Below are positions 55,029-64,000 of a DNA stretch of 64,000 nucleotides, in pieces. Below the pieces are notes generated by a model. That model did no database searches, was not told the DNA's origin, and saw only the letters and a list, made by a program, of their open reading frames with translations. This stretch comes from Gambelia wislizenii (lineage: Eukaryota; Chordata; Lepidosauria; Squamata; Crotaphytidae), in NCBI GenBank assembly GCA_030847615.1, contig JAUMIR010000005.1, positions 248,162,645-248,226,644 on the forward strand, read 5' to 3'. The stretch's first letter is position 1, and every line of letters starts with the position of its first letter. A program made the translations under genes and the position numbers.

Positions 55029-57433
55029 AGTCTCAGTTGCCTGACCATATCTGTTAGTAGCATGACAGGGTGAAGAGAGCTATGGAGGAGGTGTAGTTGC
55101 TTAAAGGGCTCAGGCTAGTGCTGCCAGGTTTTCAAAACAGCAATATGGGATGGTTGACATTCATGATATACAAGACTGACAATCAGAAAGTAGCTGATAA
55201 CAAGTTTGTGTTCTACCTAAACACCAAATGGAAGTATTGATATCAGTTAAACTAGCCATGTATTTCTCTGTAAATTTAACATACTATCCACATTCATAAA
55301 TGACATGATGCACACATTTCTGATTTTATGAAGGGCCCATAGCCCAAAACATAGGATTTTTCTTTTTGGCATCTCAGTCTATATAAAAGGAAAAACTTTT
55401 GAACTGCGAATAGGGGACATCCCTTATATTAAGGACACCAGCCAGCTATATCAGTCAAGTCCAGGGTTTTTAAAAAGTTTTTTAAAAAATAGAAATCGTC
55501 ATTCCTACTGAAATTAGACTACAGAAGCCATCTGAGAAGCTGATATATTCCACCCTCGCTCTGTGTCAAAGGCCTCCCATGGGGAAATAATCTCTCATAA
55601 TCAACGCATATTGTTGACAAATACATATTGTTGTCTGATCAGTGTAAATGACAGTACTCAACACATCATCACTAATCAGAAGTAGGCTGACATGAACTGT
55701 ATCTTCCCCAGACCTGAGGCTTGTTCTGAGCCCTGGTTCAATTTAAAGTACAGTAGATACGGATGGACCAATGAGAGACAAAACAAAGCAAAATCTTTGT
55801 GAAAGGAGTAAGTATTACAAATACTGTACTGTCCAAGTTTGCAAAGTTTACAGACACAACACTTTGCAACCAAGTATATACTTCCCTTTTGATACAATCG
55901 GTTTGCAGCTGGGTGTTTGATTTTTGTAACATTTGTGTAATGCTTCAGGAAAACCTTCACTGCTGAAAAGCAATATGAGAAATAAACTCTTAACATGACA
56001 TAAATGCAGTAGATTCTATCAACCCACTGTAGAGCTTCCGTTTGCTGAGTGTTTGAAGATGTCCTACCAAAATGTAGGCACTGAAATTGTCTAAGGAAAG
56101 AGACACAATGGAAGCATTGTCATTATTGTTTTAAAATTACAATACATTAAAATATAGTGCTGCAAAAGATATGAAGTCAATACCATGCCATCCATAGATT
56201 ACCAGGAAGATATAGAAGCATTCTAAAAGCTTAGAGATAGTCTACTGGTAAATAGATCATTTATCAATGGGCAACTTCACCACAATGAGCATCTAGTTAC
56301 TTGCTAAGCTGGTTGCCTGCTTGCAATGTTCTACTAAGTACAGTGGAGAACATGGCCAAAATCCTGGTAATGTCTTTACACATGTGTACGTTCCCCTATG
56401 CACATAGCTGTACATTTTTTTTAACCATTGTGCAATGCCCATGCTCAGATTACAGTAACGGAAACGAACTATGTAAGTACAATGTGGTTACACATTTTTG
56501 GCTACTGTGTAACTATTGTCAGTGGGAAATGGGCTGTTTTGGTGCTGTCATTGGGGATATGTGTGGCTTTAAAAATATTTTGATGCCATTGTGCCTTGTG
56601 ATTGTGCAACAGCATTATGACTACTTCTAATAAAGGTAGATATGCATATGGTTGCACAACATCACCATTCACTATAAGGGTGGCATAATGTAATCACTAC
56701 CTAACTCTCCAGGTTGTGATTTACCATATGCTACCCCAATATAGGAACTTGGGCATTAAGTTACCAGACCTTTGCTTTCTTGGGCTTCTGGCTGAGTATG
56801 AAAGTCTGACAGATTCTGATCATCCGTTGGCTGGATGTTACAAATGAATTGTTTGTGAAATGATCACATGCAGATTGTGGTGCATTATTGATGGTAAAAG
56901 GTCTTTTATAGTAACTATCAATGGTAAAAGGTCATCTACAGTAATAAAATCAAACTGAAGAGTCACCCATTACCCAGTGATAAGTCACCATACAATTGTG
57001 ATATGTGAACATGCTGGGCAGAAGGTGAAGCAGTAACCTATCTGACACATTCCAATACATTCTCTAAAGTTATGCTGTATTTTTTTTAAGAATATGATTT
57101 GGTTGTCAACATAACTGGAGTGAAGCACCTTTACTTGTCATAATTTCTGGAGGAATAATAATGTGATAGTTTAAAAGAGAGACAGTGTGTGCACAAAACA
57201 TGGATTATCTTGATTACTGACTGCAATCAAGAGCTTGGAAAAGTTACATTTTGGGGACTACAACTCTCAGAAACCCCAGCCAACATGGCCAGCAGCCATA
57301 CAGGATGAAGGATTTGGAGAGTTGTAGCCCCTCCCAAAGTAACTTCAAAGCTCTCTTACAATCTGATCATGTGATCCCTTTTCACCCGAGATTAACCTGT
57401 TCTGTAATAACCATTGAAACATGTACCTATTAT
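55029..57433 (-). other. RERG downstream / 3'UTR region, no further exon seen
   Basis: The RERG 3'UTR must begin here on the minus strand, but its end is not resolved. I see no canonical AATAAA in minus orientation for several kb below the stop codon. Variant signals AGTAAA (57130-57135) and TATAAA (56905-56910) are the nearest candidates. A hAT-like MITE (GGGGACTACAACTCTCAGAA) lies at about 57245-57345, inside the presumed 3'UTR. Confidence 0.4.
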
Positions 57434-57841
57434 TTAACTGCTAATTTTGGTGAGCATCTTGTTAATTGCTTGCTTGACATGCGTGGTTGAGCTCCGTCTC
57501 CGGGTCTTTCCTTGGACCATTTTCCGTCGCCGCACTTCCCGGCACAGCTCATAAAAGGCCTCCATGATATTGCCTTCCCCTGTACAAGCAGAGCATTCAT
57601 AAAATGCACATGCTAGTTCTGTGGCCAGCTTCTCCCCTTCTTCTGTGCTGACCTGCCTTGAGTGGTCCAGGTCTGCTTTGTTCCCAACTAGGATCAAAGT
57701 CACATTTTTGGGTTTTTTGACTTCATCCAGCAAGTTCTTAAGTGGCAAGACCTCTTCAAAGCTTCCTCTGTCAGTGATGTCATAGACTAACACAAAGCCC
57801 TCTCCCCATCGTACATGCCCTTCCTTTTGAATGATGTCTTC
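57434..57841 (-). CDS. RERG: RERG, last coding exon (residues 65-199)
   Basis: This exon encodes the C-terminal 135 residues of RERG, a Ras-family small GTPase described as an oestrogen-regulated growth inhibitor. Visible are the residues after the DTAGQ box (EDIIQKEG), [20 protein letters not shown], the guanine-specificity box NKAD (residues 118-121) and the SA box in ECSACTG (148-149). It ends KMLTKISS and a stop at 57434. There is no C-terminal CAAX cysteine, as is known for RERG. The acceptor at 57842-57843 follows a pyrimidine-rich tract (CTTTTCCAACAG) and splices in phase 0. The total of 64 plus 135 residues equals the expected 199. Identity is near certain. The frame is intact and under evident constraint. 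Confidence 0.97.
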   Translation of the reverse strand, partial: EDIIQKEGHVRWGEGFVLVYDITDRGSFEEVLPLKNLLDEVKKPKNVTLILVGNKADLDHSRQVSTEEGEKLATELACAFYECSACTGEGNIMEAFYELCREVRRRKMVQGKTRRRSSTTHVKQAINKMLTKISS

Positions 57842-59144
57842 CTGTTGGAAAAGAGAAATGAAGGAAAACTGTTTGCAGAGGAAAGAGACACATGTAGACA
57901 TTAGGAGTTTGGTACATGTGGTGACAGAAGCTGCTAGGTTGATTTAGTAGTCTTGTTATGGATTCTGCTTGTGATCCATTAAAGTGTCAGAAAGTTCTCC
58001 AGGGCTAGGTACTACAAAATGAAAGTGCTAACACAGCAGCAGGAGAAGAGCATTATTCTACATTCTTGTGTGACAAGTACTTAAATAGCTTTATCGTGCT
58101 TTCCAACATGAACCATAAGGAGAGTGACCAAAGGAACAAGAAAAGAAACATTGGAGGAATAGTAAAATTGGGAATTTATAAACTTGTTCATTCCAGATTT
58201 CTGTAGCATTTACACCTCTATAACATGCCACCATGGATCAGAGCCCTCCCTTTAAGCCAGGAGTGGGAGAAATGTTGTCCCTCCAGATATTGTGGCTTAC
58301 AACTCTCATCAGTTCCATGCCAGCATGGCCAGTGGTAAGGGACTATGGTAGAAGCCAAAAATATCTACAGGGCAAAAGGTTCACCACCCCTACTTGGATA
58401 TGGCCTGATTGATGATGGCAGACAATACCACCTTAGGAGACAGGTGGTTGTTCTAAGCAGGTAAGACTATAAACCTATATCCCTATCCCATTGAGACATA
58501 TCTGAAACCTGGTTTGCCCAGAATGAGATTGGAGGGTGTGCAAAGAAAGTTGGAAGCAGCAGTGTACATTTGGTTAATGGAAGCCAGAATGGTAGACTGG
58601 TTACAGTTCTGGCCTGACTTTTGAGAGATCCAGGTTCAAGTCCCCACTGTTCCAAGGAAAAAAAAATGCTAATTTTTTTGCATCCTCAATGAAAAGGGCT
58701 ATCCTGACATATTAAGGCACCCCATCAAAGAAATGGTCAACCACTGTAAGTTTGTTTTTGTTCCCAAGCAAGAGTGAACAGATAACTGCCCCCTGCCCCC
58801 ATTTTCATTTGCAATGTGCTTTGAAAAAAGAAAATAAAAAGAGGAAAAGGCTGGTCACACTTTTGCCCACATCTGCCTTATGCTTGAAGGAGTTTTTGTT
58901 ACTGTTTTTTGCAACAGACTGATGAGAGATCCATATCTGGAGGTCGCCGGGTGAATATTTTTCATTCAAAGTGGTTGCACCCCACCAAATTGGACCAAGA
59001 GAATTGTGTTGGGGATGGAGGGAGGACTTTCATTCCCACATCTGGCTTTTCATATATCAATTGGTCCCCTATTTATTTAATGCAGCTAGTCCACTTGAAC
59101 TTTTACACACATTCAAGGCTGGCCCAAGATGAAGACAATGAGAT

Positions 59145-59646
59145 GAAGGGTTTGTCTAGCTGGACTGTATACTCTGTCTTGCCTATGTCTTAGAGCCATG
59201 CAGTCCAAATGACGCAGGATTCCTGCCCCGTTTTGCCCCCGGGCAGTCCTCACAATGCCTGGGACAAAGACAGGGGAAGACATGGTAAAAACCATAAAAA
59301 CATTTCAGCAAAATATCTGGGAAAAACTGCCTCTTCTAGGATAAACTGGATCAGGCCCTGCAGAAATGCAGGAGGCCATACAATATGCCAGCCTATCTCT
59401 GCAGCCACTGCCACTTCCATCTGCATGTGACCAGCCTTGGGGGCCTTGATCACGTGTTGTGGGCACCCTTCCTGGCTTCAGAGAGTGTGTCATAGATGGC
59501 AGCGGTGGCGGTTACAGCAACAGATCAGTGTGCCTATGCAGACTCTTGACAATTTCATGCAGGTAACGGGAGAGCAACGGGCCTGATTCAGGCCGGAATA
59601 TGCTGGCGGGAAGCTGGCATATTCGACCCATGTAGATGAGCCCCAA
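59145..59646. mobile_element. Candidate MITE in RERG intron
   Basis: The left end GGGTTTGTCTAGCTGGACTG and the right end CGACCCATGTAGATGAGCCC are imperfect inverted repeats. The interior is GC-richer than the intron around it. Boundaries are tentative. Confidence 0.4.
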
Positions 59647-60003
59647 ATATGTAGCTCTCCCTCCACTTCTGTGTACAGAAGACTCTTATGGGTTAAGGAA
59701 GATATCTGTTCTTGCACCTAAGGCCAGCAGGCAAGCTTAGAGAGCTTGCCAACAAGCAATCACAAGCCTGCCATCCTCCACTGCTCACCATATGCTGGTC
59801 GAGGCAATCACTTTATACTGTCTGGGGGCAGGGGCAGACCTACACAAACTGACTCCCTAGGAGTCTCTCTCTTGGCAGAAAGCTGTCAGTGTTGGTCTTT
59901 CTCATTGTCACAAGTGAACACACTTTCTGTTCGTGTGAGGAAAGCAATAAGATCACCAGGAGGCAAAAGTCTCCCTTCCCTCCCTTTTCCTCTTCCATTA
60001 GTC

Positions 60004-60465
60004 CTAGAATCATAGAGTTGGAAGAGACCACAAGGGTCCAACCCCATCTAGTCCAACCCCCTGCCATGCAGGATCACACAATCAAACCATTCCCAACAGA
60101 TTGCCATCCAACCTCTGCTTCAAAACCTCCAAAGAAAGAGACTCCACCACATTACGAGGCAGTACTTTCCACTGACAAACAGCTCTTACTGTAGGAAGTT
60201 CCTCCTAATGTTTAAGTGGAATCTTTTCCTGTAGTTTGAGTCTATTGCTCTGTTTCCTAGTCTCTGGAGCTGCAGAAAACAAGCTTGCTCCATCCTCAGT
60301 ATGACACCCCTTCAAATATTTAAATATGCCTGTCATATCACCTCTTAACATTTTCTTCTCCAGGCTAAACATACCCAGCTCCCTAAGCCATTCCTCATAG
60401 GGCATGGTTTCCAGACCTCCCACCATTTTGGTTACCCTCCTCTGGACATGTTCCAGCTTGTTCTA
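60004..60465 (-). pseudogene. CR1 3' fragment in RERG intron
   Basis: AGAATCATAGAGTTGGAAGA leads, with a small internal duplication GTCCAACCCCATCTAGTCCA, into about 440 bp of CR1 C-terminal coding. It is on the same strand as RERG. Confidence 0.85.
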
Positions 60466-60606
60466 CTAGTTTAAGATTACTCCACTTTTGCCTCTTTCAC
60501 TTTTGACTCTTTTTAAACCTTTAAAATATCTGATCAGTTTCCCTGAAGTTAACTTCTATTTTTCGGTGCCAGAGTTTTGCTGCAGGGATCAGCAGTTTCT
60601 ACTTAC

Positions 60607-60680
60607 CTGCCCAGCTGTATCTAGTATTTCCATGGAAACGACTTCATCGTCAATGGTGGCTTGATGACGATAAGTAGACT
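60607..60680 (-). CDS. RERG: RERG, penultimate coding exon (residues 41-64)
   Basis: The 74-bp exon reads, after two bases that complete the codon for residue 40, [20 protein letters not shown] and TAGQ. It carries the switch I region and the DxxGQ box (G3) that coordinates the nucleotide gamma-phosphate. The acceptor is the AG at 60681-60682, preceded by TTTCTTTCTGA. The donor is a perfect CAG/GTAAGT. It enters with two bases of a split codon and leaves in phase 0, which matches the exon at 57434-57841 exactly. It is too short to appear as a long open frame and was found by translating across the splice sites. Confidence 0.95.
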
Positions 60681-60889
60681 CTTCAGAAAGAAACACACAC
60701 AAGAGAAACTAAATTAAATACAACACCTTTCTACTTGGCTTATTAATTGGGGACCTTTTCCCCTTTCAATTCCAAGAAAGTTGTGTTTTATGTTATAGCC
60801 ATACTGTAATTTAAAGTATTTGCTTCTCTGTCTGTTATCCAAATCCAAATGCTTATTCACAGTGTCACCAAACTTGTGGTGCATCTACA

Positions 60890-61100
60890 CTGTAGAAATA
60901 AAGGAGTTTGACACCACTTTAACTGCCATGGCTCCATCCTAAAGTATCATGGGTTCTGTAGTTTTGTGAAACACCAGCACACTTTGGCAGAGAAGGGTAA
61001 AGACACTGTAAAACTACAAATCCCAGGATTCTATTGGATGGAGCTACAGCACTTAAACTGGTGTCAAACTACATTATTTTTACAATGTAGATGCACCCTT
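60890..61100. mobile_element. Short TIR transposon (MITE) in RERG intron
   Basis: The left arm GGTGCATCTACACTGTAGAA and the right arm TTTTTACAATGTAGATGCACC are inverted repeats. The inner pairs are GTTTGACACCACTTTAA/TTAAACTGGTGTCAAAC and GTTCTGTAGTTTT/AAACTACAAATCCC. It is the best-preserved member of the family at 387, 14486 and 44445. Confidence 0.8.
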
Positions 61101-62403
61101 GATGTGTTAGCTAATAGGGCCAAAATGAAAACAGTAATAAGGATTTGGACTTAATCCATCAACTAACTACTTTGGCTGCCTTAGGAACAAACACTTTGGA
61201 TTTCTGTTTTAGAATTCACATTTATGAACTGATTTTGATGAGATTTAATATTTAGTCTCAAGTTGGTATTCCAATTTTTGTGTGTGCAAGTTTGGGACTA
61301 ATTGACAAACTTTGGCTCTCCACCCCAACCTGAAAAAAAAAATCCTGCTTGGGGTCTATTTTACATAGAACTTGGGGCAAAACAAATTTTTACAGGTTCA
61401 CTGTCTTAACATTGAGACCTTTGTTTCATCAGAACCGTATGGAAAATCATAAAGATCAACCCAGACAATGCTGAGTATATGTCCTAGTGTTGCATATATT
61501 AATTTGTGTATAGCTTATGAATAACTTTACTCTAAACCTTTGCCCTAAATTTTTTACCTTTGACCTTTACCTTTACTGTAAACAGAAGTAAGGTCTCAGT
61601 TTACAGAAGAAGTGAGGGCTGGATAGACTAGGAAAACCAGCAGTAAAAGCCATGGAGATGCTAGGACCAAATCCATGCAATGACCCTGAGCTTGTGCAGG
61701 TCAACCAGGAGCCCCTTAGGCCAGGGAGTCCCAAACTGGAGCCCCTTGAGATAGTGGTCTTATTTCCCCTGCGAAATAAGCCACCTTTACATCAGGACCC
61801 CCCCCCCAATTCCCCTGCTGGTCTTTTTCAGCAGTGCCTAAGGTGGCAGTTGACTGAGAGACAATGTAGTGCTAGAGTCAAAGCTAAAATACTACCTCTT
61901 TAAGGTTCCCCATTTTCCAGAAAGAGGGCAGAGCCCAATAATGGTGGTCTGGGAAAAAATAAATGGCCTCAGCTAAGCTCCAGGCCCTATGGCAGTAATG
62001 TTTCTGTTTGGAGCTCTCCAAGATCCTAGCTGATCTATAACTCATGCTTATTCAGTTTGAGATGCACTTATTATTTTTGCCTTCTGGAAAAGCCTATGAG
62101 AAATCACTAATGCAATACCTTTTCTAAGTGAGGTCTTGTTTTATATTGACTGAATAGGCACCAGCTCTCTCAGGCTCAATTCCAGTTTTTTAGCCCTAGT
62201 ATTTTACTTGCTCTAAACTCTTTGAATCAGAATGATCCCCATGCTCTACAGGTGACTGTAGTTTGATCCTTTGATGGTTCACCACCTGTCTACCAAGCTG
62301 ATGATGGTGGTGAAAGTCTCAGTGTGGAATATTCATTCTCTTAGAGACTAGTGCTGATAACAATGGCTGGTATTCAGTATTGCAGTTAAGGATAGGCAAC
62401 CTA

Positions 62404-62652
62404 GAGCCAGCATGGTATAGTAGTTTGAGCACTGGACTAGGATTCTGGAGATCAGGGTTCAAATCCCTGCTCAGCCATGAAACCCACTGGGCAACCTTGG
62501 CCAAGTCACACTCTCTCAGCTTCAGAGGAAATCAAAGACAAACCCCCTCTGAACAATCTTGCCAAGAAAACCCCATGATAGGTTTGCCTTAGGATCACCA
62601 TAAGTTGGGAATGATTTGAAGGCACACAACAACAACAACAACAACAACAAAA
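62404..62652 (+). mobile_element. tRNA-headed SINE with (CAA)n tail
   Basis: This is the cleanest copy of the family. It has a tRNA-like head with GGTATAGTAGTTTGAGCAC and the B-box-like GGGTTCAAATCCC, a CORE-like CTTGGCCAAGTCACACTCTC, the body CTTGCCAAGAAAACCCCATG, and GGAATGATTTGAAGGCACAC with (AAC)n at the 3' end. Confidence 0.85.
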
Positions 62653-62809
62653 CAGCAACAGTCTAGAGTAATGGATCTCCAACTGCTCTGTACTGAGTAA
62701 GACTACATAGCCTTACTACAAAACTATGTAACTGCTACCCCAGCTGGCTGAGGGATTCTGGTACTTCTGGTCCAAATAAAGTAACTTTTGCAAACTCTGA
62801 TATCAACCT

Positions 62810-62900
62810 AACCTTATCACAAAGTTGTTTCAAGAATAAAGGGAAAGGATTAAGGGCTATGTATAATGCTCCTTGGACAAAAGGCAAGGTATAAATGTAT
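62810..62900 (+). mobile_element. Sauria-SINE 3' remnant
   Basis: The order CTTATCACAAAGTTGTTTCA, then ATAATGCTCCTTGGACAAAA, then GGCAAGGTATAAATG corresponds to the 3' end of the SINE at 41700. It runs into the palindrome. Confidence 0.5.
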
Positions 62901-62980
62901 TGTAGACCAATATCCTACATCACCTACTTAGTTACAAATGTGTAACTAAGTAGGTGATGTAGGATATTGGTCTACAATAC
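62897..62980. repeat. Perfect 40-bp inverted repeat (palindrome)
   Basis: The arms 62897-62936 and 62941-62980 are exact reverse complements separated by the 4-nt loop AATG. Imperfect complementarity continues outward to about 62873 and 63004. As RNA it could fold into one long stem. Confidence 0.95.
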
Positions 62981-64000
62981 GTTTATATCCTGCCTTTTGA
63001 CCATGGGTATACATTTATCCTGTGTATGATCTTCTGGCCTGATCCCTCCCCATTTTAACAGCCAGCAGCTGGATTGGGTGAAGGAAGTCTATTAAGCTTC
63101 TGATCAAAGCACAAGGAAAATTATGTTTCCACCCCATTCCCACCACTAAGGTGAAGCTGCAACAAGGACTTGCAACAGGGGTCCTGCTTCTTATTGTTGC
63201 CCTCATTCATTGATGGGATAGGGCTGGAAATGTCATCCCTTGTGCCCTTATTTTGCACAAGGATGCATCTGCTGGCTGTTCAGGTAGTTTTTTGGGGGAG
63301 GGGGTTGTATTAACAATAATGCCAATAGTGCCACAATTGTGAATGCATAGTATTTTGAATACAGAGCAGTTATGGATCTGCAACTCTGTGTTACAAATCT
63401 GTAACTGCAATACAGAATGACAGCCATAATAAGTAAACACAATGCTATACATACATTTGACAGGCCAATTGCTTTGGAAACTCTCCCACTGTTGTTACTC
63501 TGATGAGTGACATGGATTTGGCTGTCTCTTATATCATATTCTCTTCCCCAGCTGGCTCAAAAGCCAACATTTTGAGAAATGTAAAACTCACACTTTCAAT
63601 ATTTAGATCTGTGCCTGAGTGATTAGTTTAGTTTAGCTCTGTCTTCATGTAAAACAACAGAGAGGCAGGCAACTGAGTACTGGCACAGCCATGTACTGCC
63701 CTTCCTACTCCCAAACTAATTTCCTTCCAAATTGCCAGCTATATGAAGTTCTTATAAAGGGGAAGCCACAAGAAGAAAAGGAGGGAACACACTGGGGAAA
63801 AAGAAAACTCTCCCCTGGGCTGATTTGTGCCCTGTAGTTAATAGGTACGCTGGAAAACAAACGATTAACAGTTTTTGCACGTAGAGATTCTGGTGTGGTG
63901 CTGGATCTCTTCCCCAGCCCCTGCCACATCAATGGATACAGCCCAGTGATGGCTTTGTATTGTGAAAAGCCCTCACCTCAACAAAGATATCCTCCAGGAG

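Larger units (their letters stand above)
57842..60606 (-). other. RERG intron (2765 bp)
   Basis: The donor GTAAGT lies at 60601-60606 (plus strand ACTTAC) and the acceptor CAG ends at 57842. It contains a hAT-like scrap near 58262-58385, a candidate MITE at 59145-59646 and a CR1 at 60004-60465. No extra exon is recognised. Confidence 0.85.
60681..64000 (-). other. RERG upstream intron, partial
   Basis: No exon for RERG residues 1-40 (the P-loop GxxxxGKS part) is visible to the window end, so the intron is at least 3.3 kb. It holds a MITE (60890-61100), a tRNA-headed SINE (62404-62652), Sauria-SINE 3' sequence and a palindrome (62873-63004). The remainder is unique-looking. Confidence 0.7.

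Noticed and set aside
63976..64000. Possible exon with a minus-strand splice donor (GAG/GTGAGG) at the window edge
   Set aside because: The translation does not match the expected RERG residues before position 41 and the split-codon base does not fit. The window ends before it can be judged.
1..64000. CRISPR arrays, operons, phage or defence systems
   Set aside because: The DNA is clearly vertebrate: spliced gene, LINEs, SINEs and microsatellites. No regularly spaced repeat-spacer pattern exists.

Overview
The window is nuclear DNA from a squamate reptile, most likely a lizard (inferred). The evidence is CR1 retrotransposon copies with the (ATTCTATG)n 3' tail, Sauria-type SINEs, L2- and L1-type LINE remnants, 5S-rRNA-derived SINEs, many short DNA transposons and vertebrate-style exon/intron splicing. 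It is not microbial. There are no operons, CRISPR arrays or prokaryotic genes, and almost every short open frame is chance or transposon debris.

Only one host gene can be supported: RERG, a Ras-like small GTPase, on the minus strand at the right end. The last coding exon (57434-57841) and the preceding 74-bp exon (60607-60680) are present with good splice sites. Together they give residues 41-199. The exon(s) for residues 1-40, including the P-loop, are not visible and should lie beyond 64000. The RERG introns hold a CR1 fragment, a probable MITE, two SINEs and a striking perfect palindrome (62897-62980).

Layout. 1-0.6 kb: LINE reverse-transcriptase scrap and MITEs. 1.4-2.0 kb: CR1 3' end. 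2.8-4.7 kb: 3' part of an L1 with a purine-rich 3'UTR. 5.5-7.1 kb: CR1 with a nested MITE. 7.6-8.9 kb: Harbinger-like MITE split by a 5'-inverted LINE insertion. 9.3-11 kb: SINEs of tRNA and 5S type. 11.6-17.5 kb: MITEs, a decayed L2, CR1 ends and a SINE. 17.8-32.9 kb: mostly unique sequence with dispersed repeats, Harbinger-like MITEs and a Penelope-like hammerhead remnant. 33.4-39.8 kb: a three-level nest, in which an old CR1 is split by a defective endogenous retrovirus that is itself split by a full-length CR1. 40-48.5 kb: MITEs, SINEs, a candidate solo LTR, and an L2 3' end carrying a second 5'-inverted LINE insertion. 48.5-57.4 kb: mostly unrecognised sequence with CR1 scraps, a foldback MITE and a C-rich minisatellite. 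57.4-64 kb: RERG.

The most notable element is the CR1 at 34139-38670. It has tandem 5'UTR units, an intact ORF1 (zinc-finger-like, coiled-coil and SGNH-esterase-like) and an intact ORF2 (endonuclease and reverse transcriptase with all expected catalytic residues). I found no new multi-gene system. The novel signals are structural: two LINE insertions with the same outer ends, a homogenised palindrome, paired inverted hammerhead motifs and SINE families with interchangeable heads. Coordinates of transposon remnants are read by eye and may be off by tens of bases.
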